64,000 bases of DNA from a bacterium (GTDB lineage Bacteria > Bacteroidota > Bacteroidia > B-17B0 > Aurantibacillaceae). The stretch lies in contig JAQSCW010000029.1 in assembly GCA_029945625.1 (NCBI GenBank), forward strand, positions 1 to 64,000, given 5' to 3'. A program made the translations under genes and the position numbers. Below, in pieces: positions 52,448 to 61,471 of the stretch (positions within the stretch are counted from its first letter, which is position 1; every line of letters starts with the position of its first letter). The notes beneath the pieces are model-generated. The model ran no database searches. It was not told the origin of the DNA and saw only the letters and a list, made by a program, of their open reading frames with translations.

Positions 52448-53371
52448 TTAGTCAACTGAAAATTCTTTTCTGAGACTGTTGGCCAGCTGTTCTATGGGCA
52501 TTCCCGGTTCCAGCCAGTGAATTTCAATCCCTTCTTTTTCCATTTTTCTGAACCAGGTCATTTGCCGTTTGGCGAACTGAAAAATAGCGATCTGTAATTG
52601 ATCAAACAGTTCAACTCTCGTGATTTTATGTAGGAGATAGAGCGAAACAAATTTGTATTCCAGTCCCAAGTGCTGCAAACGTTCGTGTGAAATTCCCATG
52701 GTCAAAAGGTGGTTCACTTCCTTCACCAAACCTTCTTCCATGCGTTTTTTTAAACGTTGCGTTATTTTCTTTTTTCGTTCTTCGGCATCGGTGTTAATTC
52801 CAAGGTAATAAGGTTTGTAAGCGGGTGTGACGTGCTGTACTTTATTTGGAAAATTCTGAAGATGCTCAGCAATCTCAATCCCCCTGAGGAGGCGCTTGCT
52901 GGAACTTCTATCCACCTGCTGTGTTAGTTCTTTGGGATACCCCTCAAGTTTTTTCAGGAGTTCCTGTTTTTCAAGATGTTTAAGTGTAGCGCGCAAGGTT
53001 TCGTTTTCTTTGATGGCGGTAAGTGAAAAATCCTTGTGGAGGGCATCCAGATACAAACCACTCCCACCACAAATAATGGGCAGTTTTTTTCTTGCGGTGA
53101 TGTCGCGGTACGACTTTTCCAACTCAGCAATGAACTGGTGCAGGTAAAACTGATCGCCGGGTTCTGCCACGTCGATGAGGTGATGAGGAATAATCTTGCC
53201 ATCAATTACGTATTCTTGCAGATCTTTCCCTGTTCCAAGATCAAGGTGCTTATACACCTGACGTGAGTCGGCGCTAATGACTTCCCCATCGAGGTGAAAC
53301 GCCACACCACAGGCCAGCGCTGTTTTTCCGCTGGCCGTAGGACCAAGAACCGCTATACAATTGTACGTCAA
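52448..53371 (-). CDS. miaA: tRNA dimethylallyltransferase MiaA
   Basis: A roughly 307-residue enzyme that adds dimethylallyl to A37 of tRNAs reading UNN codons. Motifs: AVLGPTASGKTALACGVAF (P-loop), ISADSRQVYKHLDLGTGK, HHLIDVAEPGDQFYLHQF and GGSGLYLDALH. An ATG at 53458 would add 29 hydrophobic residues ahead of the P-loop, which is unusual for the family; the in-frame TTG at 53371 gives a normal N-terminus (LTYNCIAVLGP), so I choose it. The start is thus uncertain, the identity is not. Confidence 0.93.
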   Translation of the reverse strand: MTYNCIAVLGPTASGKTALACGVAFHLDGEVISADSRQVYKHLDLGTGKDLQEYVIDGKIIPHHLIDVAEPGDQFYLHQFIAELEKSYRDITARKKLPIICGGSGLYLDALHKDFSLTAIKENETLRATLKHLEKQELLKKLEGYPKELTQQVDRSSSKRLLRGIEIAEHLQNFPNKVQHVTPAYKPYYLGINTDAEERKKKITQRLKKRMEEGLVKEVNHLLTMGISHERLQHLGLEYKFVSLYLLHKITRVELFDQLQIAIFQFAKRQMTWFRKMEKEGIEIHWLEPGMPIEQLANSLRKEFSVD

Positions 53372-53581
53372 AGCAAGAGCGTGTTGAACTGCCGATGATA
53401 AGGATACAAATATACAACAAACGAAAAGGCAGATGAATTTATCTGAAAGGAACAACAATACTATTGCGATAGATGTTGCGTTTGATGCGTCGATTTGTGC
53501 GTATTTTCATCAAAAGATTCACGTTTATTAACGTCAATTAGTTAGTTCAATGGTTAAATTTGTAAATAATGACATTGCACC

Positions 53582-53851
53582 ATGACATCGGCAGAATTTA
53601 ACGAACTTGATCTTGAGCACCGTTGTGATGCCATTTTGGAATGGGGATTTTTTCTAGGCAAAAACAAGTCAGCAGACAGCAACAGAGTTTTGTATTCGGT
53701 GAATGGATATTTTGCGGAGATCAACATTCGACTTGCCGACAACAAGATCCTGGAAGCGAGGGCATTTACCAGCATGGCAGCTTCCGAAAAGAATTTTTAT
53801 CTCATCGATAAAGAAAATCCGTTTATTAAGTTATTGGGCGGGATGGAATGA
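53582..53851 (+). CDS. small conserved-looking protein of unknown function
   Basis: An 89-residue soluble protein without signal peptide or membrane segment. It begins MTSAEFNELDLEHRCDAILE and has a central NRVLYSVNGYFAEINIRLAD strand pattern. I believe similar unnamed proteins occur across Bacteroidota, but cannot cite a family. It ends 27 bp before repeat R6. Start context and codon use look normal, so it is probably a real gene. Confidence 0.65.
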   Translation: MTSAEFNELDLEHRCDAILEWGFFLGKNKSADSNRVLYSVNGYFAEINIRLADNKILEARAFTSMAASEKNFYLIDKENPFIKLLGGME

Positions 53852-53878
53852 TTCCTCAAAGGGAAACCGCCATCTCTT

Positions 53879-54178
53879 AAAGGATCAATCGGAATTGTTG
53901 GAGAAATGCATTTTATTTATTCCTTGGATTTTTTTTATAAATGGAAACAACTAGGTTGCTGCGTGAGCGATTGTAGTGGAAAGCCCACAGCCACGCCTGT
54001 CTCTTTGCGTGGCGAGGACTTGGAACGGAAAGCGCGACCCCGCCAAACGGAATAAAAAAAGAAAGGCGGGGGCAGGCCCAAATCAGAAAAACCAGAAATT
54101 GTTTTTGGTAGGTTTTTCACTTCAGGGGACAGGCTCAAAAACTTTCTCCCCGGCTTTTCTGCTTGACCCCTCTTAAAT
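53879..54178 (+). repeat. structured intergenic repeat, copy R6 (twin of R4)
   Basis: Matches R4 over its full length. It shares the left flank (AAGGATCAATCGGAATTG and onward), the core TTGCTGCGTGAGCGATTGTA, the same two stems and the terminal arms GAAAAACC / GGTTTTTC followed by GGGGACAGGCTC. It lies between a small gene and ppa, both plus strand. The frame on the plus strand at 53976 is a by-product of the repeat. Confidence 0.85.
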
Positions 54179-54251
54179 AAATTCCTAATTTCAGGCTACA
54201 GTTCATCAGAACAAAAAAATAGTAATTTTACCGAATAATTTTTCCAAACGC

Positions 54252-54887
54252 ATGAAAGTACAGTTATCAAAACCACATCCCTGGCATGGTATTCCTATTG
54301 GCGACAATTGCCCAAAAGTTGTAACCGCCTATATAGAAATGGTACCGAACGATACCGTTAAATATGAAATTGATAAATTAACGGGATATCGAAAAGTGGA
54401 TCGTCCCCAAAAATTTTCGAATTACCTCCCTGCGCTGTATGGTTTTGTTCCGCAAACCTATTGTGGCGAAAGTGTGAGAGCGTATGCCGAGGAGATGGCC
54501 GGAAAACATGTTGAAAAGGGCGATGGGGACCCACTTGATATATGTGTGTTAACGGAAAGGAATATCACGAGTGGTGACATTATTTTGGAAGCCATTCCCA
54601 TTGGTGGTTTTAGAATGATTGATAAGGGTGAAGCCGACGATAAGATCATTGCTGTTTTAAAACAGGATGAAATATATGGAAAGTTGAAAGACGTTTCGGA
54701 ATGCCCTGAAACCTTGATTGATCGCCTTAAACACTATTTCCTCACCTATAAAAATATGCCGGGGCATGAAAGTAAGGCCGTTGAGATCACACACCTGTAT
54801 GGAAGTAAGGAGGCGCAGGAAGTGATCTTAAGAAGTGTAAAGGATTACAATGACACGTTCCGATCGCATTTGCAAGTTGGCGTCTGA
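54252..54887 (+). CDS. ppa: inorganic pyrophosphatase
   Basis: A 211-residue family I soluble pyrophosphatase that hydrolyses PPi to drive biosynthesis. The metal-binding signature GDGDPLDICVLTE (about residues 91-103) carries the catalytic acidic residues. Other blocks are KYEIDKLTGYRKVDRP, LPALYGFVPQTYCGE and DKIIAVLKQDEIYGKLKDV. It begins with MKVQLSKPHPWHGIPIG, typical of the Bacteroidota form. Single gene after repeat R6. Confidence 0.95.
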   Translation: MKVQLSKPHPWHGIPIGDNCPKVVTAYIEMVPNDTVKYEIDKLTGYRKVDRPQKFSNYLPALYGFVPQTYCGESVRAYAEEMAGKHVEKGDGDPLDICVLTERNITSGDIILEAIPIGGFRMIDKGEADDKIIAVLKQDEIYGKLKDVSECPETLIDRLKHYFLTYKNMPGHESKAVEITHLYGSKEAQEVILRSVKDYNDTFRSHLQVGV

Positions 54888-54917
54888 TTCTGAAAAATGA
54901 TTTAATCAAAAAAGAAA

Positions 54918-55946
54918 TTACGATGCAGTCGCCTCCAAATGTTGCTGCCATTTCCAGGCGCTGAGCATCATGTCATCCAGCGAGTATTCAGGTAACCAGT
55001 GTAATTCTTTTTTGGCCAAGGTATTATTTGCATAAACAGCAATAACATCCCCTTCTCTTCTTGGTCCAATTTTATATGCCAGTTTCTGCCCCGAAACTCG
55101 CTCAAACGATTTTATGGCTTCCAATACGCTCACCCCTTCTCCGGTTCCCAGATTAAATAAAGAAACCTGTTCCTTGTTTTTCTTATCTAAAAGATAATTG
55201 AGGGCTTTTACATGCGCATCGGCAATATCACTCACGTGAATATAATCACGGATGCAATACCCGTCTTTGGTATCGTAATCATTTCCAAAAACACTGAGCG
55301 AATTTTTTCCAACAGCAGTTTGAGTAATAATGGGCACCAAATTGTTTGGCTTGCTGATAGGATATTCGCCAAGCAAACCGCTCATGTGCGCTCCTACGGG
55401 ATTAAAATAACGAAGAACTACAGATTGAAAAGCAGGAAGTGAACGGGAAAAAAAATCGATCATTTCTTCTCCCATTTGTTTGGTGTGGCCATACGCACTA
55501 ATGGCTTTGGTCATAGGAGTTTGTTCAGTAACGGGAAGCTCTGTGGCGTTTCCGTAGACGGAACAAGAGGAAGAAAAAATAAAATGGTTGATGTTTTGTG
55601 CGTGTGCAAATTTCAGCAAATTGAGCAAAGAGCTATTATTATTATGGTAATAGAGCAGAGGGTCTTTCATGCTGTCGGGCACCGATTTAAATGCCGCAAA
55701 ATGTATGATACCCGCAATGGAAGATAGGGCTGAGAGTTCTTTAAACAAGTTTTTTTCGTCGCAAAGATCTAACTCAATGGTTTTAAATGGGCGAGAGGTA
55801 ATCTTTTTAATTCGGTCGTAATTGCTTTTTGTTGAATTGGAAAAATTATCGACCGACACCACGTCAAAATCTGTTTTGTTGAGCAGTTCAACTAGGGTAT
55901 GTGATCCTATATAACCCGCCCCACCGGTAACAATGATTGTTTGCAT
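54918..55946 (-). CDS. galE: UDP-glucose 4-epimerase
   Basis: A 342-residue SDR-type epimerase interconverting UDP-glucose and UDP-galactose. NAD-binding motif VTGGAGYIGSHTLVELL (residues 6-22), the catalytic Ser and Tyr-x3-Lys (SSSCSVYGNA and SAYGHTKQMGEEMID), and VLRYFNPVGAHMSG. Sugar-binding blocks include GDGYCIRDYIHVSD-like sequence (TKDGYCIRDYIHVSDIADAH). It lies next to glycosyltransferase genes and supplies precursor sugars for the surface glycan. Good match over full length. Confidence 0.95.
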   Translation of the reverse strand: MQTIIVTGGAGYIGSHTLVELLNKTDFDVVSVDNFSNSTKSNYDRIKKITSRPFKTIELDLCDEKNLFKELSALSSIAGIIHFAAFKSVPDSMKDPLLYYHNNNSSLLNLLKFAHAQNINHFIFSSSCSVYGNATELPVTEQTPMTKAISAYGHTKQMGEEMIDFFSRSLPAFQSVVLRYFNPVGAHMSGLLGEYPISKPNNLVPIITQTAVGKNSLSVFGNDYDTKDGYCIRDYIHVSDIADAHVKALNYLLDKKNKEQVSLFNLGTGEGVSVLEAIKSFERVSGQKLAYKIGPRREGDVIAVYANNTLAKKELHWLPEYSLDDMMLSAWKWQQHLEATAS

Positions 55947-56020
55947 AAGTGCTTAAAGATAAATAAAAATAGTTGCTCTGGAAATGAGAAACCGCATTTT
56001 AAAACTGCTGATGAATGCAT

Positions 56021-57235
56021 TCAGGGTTTTACGATGGCGTGATAGAGCGAGGTGTAGGAAGTTACGGCTTGCCGGGTGTCAAAATGGTTGAGGGCAATTT
56101 GCCGGTAGTGTGTGTCGTTAGCCGGCAGACTCAGATACTTCTCACAGGCTTTCAGGTATTCACGGCGACTGAATTCCTCCAAAAGCACGCCTCCTTGATG
56201 GGTTCTGAAATAGAGATCATTGTCGCCAATACCCGAATTGGTGATAATGGGAAGGTTCATGGCCCAGCATTCGGCCATTTTTGTGGGAGATGAAGCCACT
56301 TTAGAATAGGCAGGTTTGATAAAAAATAGGGCAGCCTTCGCCAATTTTAAAAAAGCGGGTACTTCCGAATACGAAGCAGAAGAAACGATGACGCAGTGCC
56401 GCTGTTCGGGAGAATATGAATCAAGAATTTGATCCAGAGTCTCGGTATCTTTTGTAAGGACGAGTAATTTAATGTTTGGAATTCGGGTTTTCCAAACAAG
56501 AATACAATCGATCATTTCTTTGGTATAGTACCAGGTGCCGATGGAACCGGTGTAGATGATGACATGATCGTTTTGGCCAATGCCCGGTAAGTATGCCGGC
56601 AAGGTAATTTTGGGGTCAAACAAAGCGGTGTTGGTGCAACAGGGAATGATTTTCGTTTTGGGCCGAATTAATTCTTCGGGATAAAGTCGGCAGAGTTCAT
56701 CAAGCCCGGCTTGCGTAAGTGATACAATGGCATCGGCATGCACGAGGAATTGTTTTTCCTTTTTTTTGAAATAGGAATAGAGCACTTGATGCACTTTGTT
56801 TTTTTTCGACCAGATGTTTCCGTCCATGCGTTCGTCGGCCCATAAACCTCGCATGTCAAAAACAAAAGGAATCTTGTACTTACGTTTGAAGCGCAGCCCA
56901 ATTAGCGAAGCCAGATAGCTGCGACAATGCACCAATGAAAGTGTTCTTTCTTTGTGCACACGCAGAGCAAGGGCCCGTAGTTTTTGGATATAGAACCAGC
57001 GCGACAGAAGGCCCCCATCTTCGTTATAAATTATATAGTGCCAATCTATCGGCAGACCCTCTAGCAACTTGCGAATGCCGGATTCTTCAAGCACCAACAA
57101 TCTCTTTTTTTCACACGAAAGAACGGTAATATGAAAGCCGTTCCCTGCCAGGCCGCAGATATAGGGCAAAATTTGTGATTGTCCCAATGGGTCGCTTAAT
57201 CCGTCGAAGCTGATGTAGAGAGTATTCTTGGTCAA
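56021..57235 (-). CDS. glycosyltransferase family 4 protein
   Basis: A 404-residue GT-B enzyme. The N-terminal domain has DPLGQSQILPYICGLAGNGF (residues 14-33), and the C-terminal domain has HVIIYTGSIGTWYYTKEMID and PTKMAECWAMNLPIITNSG, which carries the EX7E-type nucleotide-sugar contact region. It is soluble or peripherally membrane-bound and should transfer a sugar during surface polysaccharide assembly. The adjacent membrane protein gene at 57268 is divergent, 32 bp away. Donor unknown. Confidence 0.85.
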   Translation of the reverse strand: MTKNTLYISFDGLSDPLGQSQILPYICGLAGNGFHITVLSCEKKRLLVLEESGIRKLLEGLPIDWHYIIYNEDGGLLSRWFYIQKLRALALRVHKERTLSLVHCRSYLASLIGLRFKRKYKIPFVFDMRGLWADERMDGNIWSKKNKVHQVLYSYFKKKEKQFLVHADAIVSLTQAGLDELCRLYPEELIRPKTKIIPCCTNTALFDPKITLPAYLPGIGQNDHVIIYTGSIGTWYYTKEMIDCILVWKTRIPNIKLLVLTKDTETLDQILDSYSPEQRHCVIVSSASYSEVPAFLKLAKAALFFIKPAYSKVASSPTKMAECWAMNLPIITNSGIGDNDLYFRTHQGGVLLEEFSRREYLKACEKYLSLPANDTHYRQIALNHFDTRQAVTSYTSLYHAIVKP

Positions 57236-57267
57236 TGCGCTTTATTTTTTTATTTTTATAGGGTTCT

Positions 57268-58638
57268 ATGGATAGTCTGGACTATTTAATATCTCCCATT
57301 TACCTGGCAATTATTTTGCTGCTGGCGCATAAATTTACTCTAAAACAAAGACAAACGAAGCCCATTTACAGATATTTTTTAAGGGGTCTGATTCTTAAAA
57401 TGTTTGGTGCAGTTTCTCTTGGCATGGTTTACTTTTATTACTACAAAGGCGGAGACACCATTAATTACTTTCTCACGGCCAAAGGATTTGTGAATACCTT
57501 ATTGGAGAACCCCGATAATTTTTTCCACCTCTATTTTGGTGACCCCACTGCTTCTGAATTCTACTTAATGAACACGGGCAGTGAATTTGTTTATTGGGTA
57601 AGGGATCCTTTTGCGTTTACGGTAAGCAAGTACTTTGTGCCAATAGTATTGATTTGCATGAAAAGTTATCTGGCAAGTGCGGTGGTGGTGGCGAGTATCT
57701 GTTATTTAGGTGTATGGCGATTGTTCCTTGTTTTTGTACGAGAATTTCCCCACCTCGAAAAACAATTTGCCTGGTCCATTTTGTATATTCCTTCAGTAGT
57801 GTTTTGGGGTAGCGGCATTATGAAAGACAGCATTACATTTTCGGCAACGTGTTTATATGTGCATGGTTTTTATTGGTTTTTCACCCAAAGGGTGTGGAAA
57901 GTAAAATATCTTCTTGCACTGGGTTTAGGGGCTTTCCTTTTGCTCACTATTAAGCCTTATATTCTGTTTGCGCTTTTACCGGGATCGGTATTGTGGTTTG
58001 TGGCCTTGAGAGTGACTAGAATTAAAAGCGCTTTTTTTAAATTTATGTTTACGCCAACGCTTTTGGTGATAGGCATTGCAATTGGTTTGTTGGTGCTCCA
58101 GCAATTGGGAAATTCGCTGGGAAAATATTCTATCGAGTCGGTTATAAAAACGGCTTCGGGTGCGCAACAAGATCTGAAACAAAGTTATTATGGGGGCAAT
58201 ACCTTTAATATTGGAGACTACGAGCCAACTCCTTCGGGACTGCTTTCCGTCGCTCACAAAGCTGTTTTCGCCGCTTTATTTCGTCCCACACTTCTGGATG
58301 TTAAGAATGTGGTGATGGGAATTACGGCGATTGAAAATTCCTTCATTCTTGGATTTTGCCTCTATTTGTTAATCAAGCTCCGATTTTTTAAGTTTTTTAG
58401 TTTGATTACGTCCCACCCCTTGCTCATGTTTTCTTTTATCTTCTCCATATTTTTTGCTTTTTCGGTAGGAGTTTCCATCTCAAACTACGGCGCGTTGGTG
58501 CGACTTAAAATCCCTTGTATCCCTTTTTTCGTTTCCAGCTTAGTCATCCTCAACGACATGCTTAATCAATCGTTTAAAAAGAAAAGGGCCTCACAAAGGG
58601 TGAGTGTGGATGAAGGAAGAGTGGTGTGGTCCGGCTGA
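57268..58638 (+). CDS. polytopic membrane protein, possible glycan polymerase or flippase component
   Basis: A 456-residue protein with about ten predicted transmembrane segments (for example YLISPIYLAIILLLAHKF at 5-22 and LALGLGAFLLLTIKPYILFA near 212). A conserved-looking LYIPSVVFWGSGIMKDSITF block lies near residue 175, as in EpsG/Wzy-type proteins. It is the only plus-strand gene in a minus-strand glycan cluster, with glycosyltransferases on both sides, so a role as Wzy-like polymerase or O-antigen ligase is plausible. No catalytic motif proves it. The C-terminus is Lys- and Ser-rich. Confidence 0.6.
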   Translation: MDSLDYLISPIYLAIILLLAHKFTLKQRQTKPIYRYFLRGLILKMFGAVSLGMVYFYYYKGGDTINYFLTAKGFVNTLLENPDNFFHLYFGDPTASEFYLMNTGSEFVYWVRDPFAFTVSKYFVPIVLICMKSYLASAVVVASICYLGVWRLFLVFVREFPHLEKQFAWSILYIPSVVFWGSGIMKDSITFSATCLYVHGFYWFFTQRVWKVKYLLALGLGAFLLLTIKPYILFALLPGSVLWFVALRVTRIKSAFFKFMFTPTLLVIGIAIGLLVLQQLGNSLGKYSIESVIKTASGAQQDLKQSYYGGNTFNIGDYEPTPSGLLSVAHKAVFAALFRPTLLDVKNVVMGITAIENSFILGFCLYLLIKLRFFKFFSLITSHPLLMFSFIFSIFFAFSVGVSISNYGALVRLKIPCIPFFVSSLVILNDMLNQSFKKKRASQRVSVDEGRVVWSG

Positions 58639-58646
58639 TCTGATTT

Positions 58647-60551
58647 TTATTCCATCCACGTTTCGTACCACATCTGAAACATCAGTAAATACCAGATCTT
58701 GACACCCAATTCCGTTTTTCCCGAGAAAAAATCAGTCTTCAAGTGAGTTATCACGCGGACTTCAAAAATACCCTGTCTCTCCAGTTTTTCCTCGTTCAAA
58801 TAATGATCAACCTTTTCTCGTAACTTACCGGATAACCATTTTTCGACCGGGATCGCAAAACCCATTTTTGGACGGTCCATTAATTTTTTTGGAACATACT
58901 GATGCACGATTTCCTTCAGTAGATGTTTCTTTACACCCTTATGGTATTTATAATGATCCGGCAATTGTGCTGCCCATTCACTGATTCTGTGATCTAAAAA
59001 AGGGTCCCTGGCTTCCAAACCTGTGCTCATAGAAGCGCGATCTACTTTTTGCAGGATGTCATCCATCAAATACGTCTGGTAGTCAATGGCCATCATATAA
59101 CTGAGGGCACTGGATGATGCGCCATGCAACTCCTTGCTATCGTATGCAGTATCCACGTGTTGAAAAGGACTTCTTAACAGAGTAGTTAGGTCTTTTTCAC
59201 CAAATTGTTGACTTAGACTCTTCATCAGGTTTCGTGAAGAAGGGTCATGCAGAAGGCCTTTTAATTTTTCATACCTGTTTGCAAAATTATAAGAATGGTT
59301 TAGGAATGGTACCGACGCAGCAGGAATTTTGTCCATGATGTGTGACGTTCCTTTTCTCAACACGCCGGGTATGCGATGTAGAAACTTGCCAAATTTCATA
59401 ACATAGTCGTAACGGTTATAACCGGCAAACACTTCATCTGCTCCATCGGCACTTAAGGCCACCTTCACTTGTTCATGCGCTTTTTTGCAAATGAGCATGG
59501 TGGGAATAGCGCTGCTGTCGGCGAATGGTTCGTCGTAATAATAGGGCAGATCATCTAGTAATTCAAAGGCTTCTTTTTCGGTGCAATCAAATTCATGGTG
59601 TTCGGTACCAAGGTAGCTGGCGATCTCTTTTGCAAACGGGGCCTCGTTCAATCCAAAATCAGGCACGGCAATGGTAAATGTTTTTAATTTTTCAGTTCTG
59701 TCTTTTTGCAGCAGTGCCGAAACGCAGGTACTGTCATACCCTCCGCTCAAAAAAACACCCACCGGCACGTCGGATACCATTCTGTAATTAAATGCCGACT
59801 TCAGTACGTTTTCTGTTTCCGATCTCGCTTCATCGAAGGAGAGTTGCAGTTTAGGTTTATTGTATGCCGTATAAACATCCCAATATTTATGGCTGTTGAG
59901 TTCTCGGGTGGAGCAATTGTATGTCAATACATGACCGGGTTTCAGTTTGTAGCAGTTCAGAAAAATGCAGTGCGGAGTGGGGACATTTCCGTATTGCATA
60001 AAAGCTGCAACAGCATCTAAGTTAATTTCTTTTTTAAAGCCCGGATGCTGATGAAATGCTTTTAATTCTGAAGAGAATAGAAATAGCCCATTGTACATGT
60101 AGTAGAAAAATGGTTTTATTCCGGCTCTGTCTCGTGCACAAATGAGCTCGTCTGCATTTGCATCGTAAATAACAAAAGCGAACATGCCAATAAACTTTAA
60201 AACGCAGTCACTTCCCCATTGCTGATAAGCATGTAAAATTACCTCCGTGTCCGAACCCCCTGAAAATTCGTGATCCAAGGAAAGTAATTCATTCTTAATC
60301 TCTTTATAATTATAGATCTCTCCGTTAAAGGTGATCCACAGATGTTTGTGGTGCATGGGCTGTTTCCCTTTATCTGAAAGGTCAATGATCGATAATCGGC
60401 GGTGTCCCAGACCCACCTGAAAATTTAGTTCTTGCAAAAACTCTGTTCCTGCACCATCCGGACCCCTGTGCGAAAGCGTGTGCGTCATGTTCTCCAGAAT
60501 GTTTTCTGTTGAAGTAGCTTGATGATCAACGAAACCGGAGATGCCGCACAT
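58647..60551 (-). CDS. asnB: asparagine synthase (glutamine-hydrolysing)
   Basis: A 634-residue enzyme that aminates aspartate or an analogous acid. N-terminal Ntn-amidotransferase: MCGISGFVDH with the nucleophile Cys2, RLSIIDLSDKGKQPM, FNGEIYNYKEIK and GSDTEVILHAY. C-terminal synthetase: VPVGVFLSGGYDSTCVSALL (PPi motif near 258), ALSADGADEVFAGYNRYDYV and STGLEARDPFLDHR. Placement in a glycan cluster suggests sugar- or peptide-modifying use (amidation of a surface polymer) instead of, or as well as, free asparagine synthesis; the sequence cannot tell these apart. Confidence 0.92.
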   Translation of the reverse strand: MCGISGFVDHQATSTENILENMTHTLSHRGPDGAGTEFLQELNFQVGLGHRRLSIIDLSDKGKQPMHHKHLWITFNGEIYNYKEIKNELLSLDHEFSGGSDTEVILHAYQQWGSDCVLKFIGMFAFVIYDANADELICARDRAGIKPFFYYMYNGLFLFSSELKAFHQHPGFKKEINLDAVAAFMQYGNVPTPHCIFLNCYKLKPGHVLTYNCSTRELNSHKYWDVYTAYNKPKLQLSFDEARSETENVLKSAFNYRMVSDVPVGVFLSGGYDSTCVSALLQKDRTEKLKTFTIAVPDFGLNEAPFAKEIASYLGTEHHEFDCTEKEAFELLDDLPYYYDEPFADSSAIPTMLICKKAHEQVKVALSADGADEVFAGYNRYDYVMKFGKFLHRIPGVLRKGTSHIMDKIPAASVPFLNHSYNFANRYEKLKGLLHDPSSRNLMKSLSQQFGEKDLTTLLRSPFQHVDTAYDSKELHGASSSALSYMMAIDYQTYLMDDILQKVDRASMSTGLEARDPFLDHRISEWAAQLPDHYKYHKGVKKHLLKEIVHQYVPKKLMDRPKMGFAIPVEKWLSGKLREKVDHYLNEEKLERQGIFEVRVITHLKTDFFSGKTELGVKIWYLLMFQMWYETWME

Positions 60552-60553
60552 TA

Positions 60554-61417
60554 TTAAAAGCTGTTGATTTTAGTTAACGGTGTAACTTTAAGTGCTTCTA
60601 TTTTCTTTTTGCGTCTGCTTTTTGAAATTGATAAAAAAAACAGCCAGCTAAGTAGTACCGGAAAAATAAAAGTGAGAGAGTGTGTTAGGTGATGAAACAA
60701 AAGCATGTTTTTTGCGGGCAAGGTGTTAGGTTTACCGTATTCCACCTTCCTCAAAAGGAGCGCAAAAGACTCCTTTGAAATTTTGCCCTCATATACCAAA
60801 TAAAGCAGGTCTTTGTTTTTTAAATAGAACTCCAAACTTCTGTTTTTGCTATAAATCGCTGCCCATTTTGGTTCAATAGAAACATCATACAAATTCCATG
60901 AATTAGTATACTTCACCTCCGACAGAAAATGGCCCGGCCCCTCTTTGAAACCCAGTCCAACGGTTCTAAAAGAAATGCCTTTGTTTTTGAGGAGGTTCAA
61001 AAACACAATGGTTTGTTGACTGCATAAACCTTCGCTGTGTTTAAGAATGTCATTTGGATCAACAATTGCTTCGAAGTGGTGCCAAAATAATTTGCCCATA
61101 AAGAAAGCGATCCAATTATCACTGATCTCGTAGGTGGCAGTGCCAAAGCGAAATCGTTTTTCAACTAATTCAGAGCAAAGCTGAACATAAGCGGCAGTAT
61201 CCGTTTTAAGATCAACGCCTCTCTCAAGCGCCAATTTATCGGCAAAAGATACCAGTTCGGGCACAGAGTTTATTGTGGCGAGGTTGGGGCTATACAGTTC
61301 GGTTTCGTTTCTGAGAAAGTTGCGCTGGTTTGCAAATTTCACTAGAATAGGCAACAGACTTAAAACAAGTAGAAGAAAGTAGAGAATTGAAAATTTATGT
61401 CGTAGAATGAAGGGCAC
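60554..61417 (-). CDS. membrane-anchored transglutaminase-like protein
   Basis: A 287-residue protein with an N-terminal membrane segment (FSILYFLLLVLSLLPILVKF, about 9-28) and another near the C-terminus (THSLTFIFPVLLSWLFFLSI, about 250-269). The domain between has EGLCSQQTIVFLNLLKNKGI, KEGPGHFLSEVKYTN and WNLYDVSIEPKW, the Cys, His and Asp of a transglutaminase/NlpC-like fold. Its stop is 3 bp from the asnB start, so the two are co-transcribed. It could process or attach a polymer at the envelope; the reaction is unknown. Confidence 0.62.
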   Translation of the reverse strand: MPFILRHKFSILYFLLLVLSLLPILVKFANQRNFLRNETELYSPNLATINSVPELVSFADKLALERGVDLKTDTAAYVQLCSELVEKRFRFGTATYEISDNWIAFFMGKLFWHHFEAIVDPNDILKHSEGLCSQQTIVFLNLLKNKGISFRTVGLGFKEGPGHFLSEVKYTNSWNLYDVSIEPKWAAIYSKNRSLEFYLKNKDLLYLVYEGKISKESFALLLRKVEYGKPNTLPAKNMLLFHHLTHSLTFIFPVLLSWLFFLSISKSRRKKKIEALKVTPLTKINSF

Positions 61418-61471
61418 CTGTGTATGTTTAAATCGGCGAATTTACTATTTTAATTGAAGAAAAAGCAAGTT

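Noticed and set aside
53372-53458. N-terminal extension of MiaA with signal-peptide-like hydrophobic stretch
   Set aside because: MiaA is cytosolic and its P-loop normally lies near the N-terminus; the in-frame TTG at 53371 restores a typical length.
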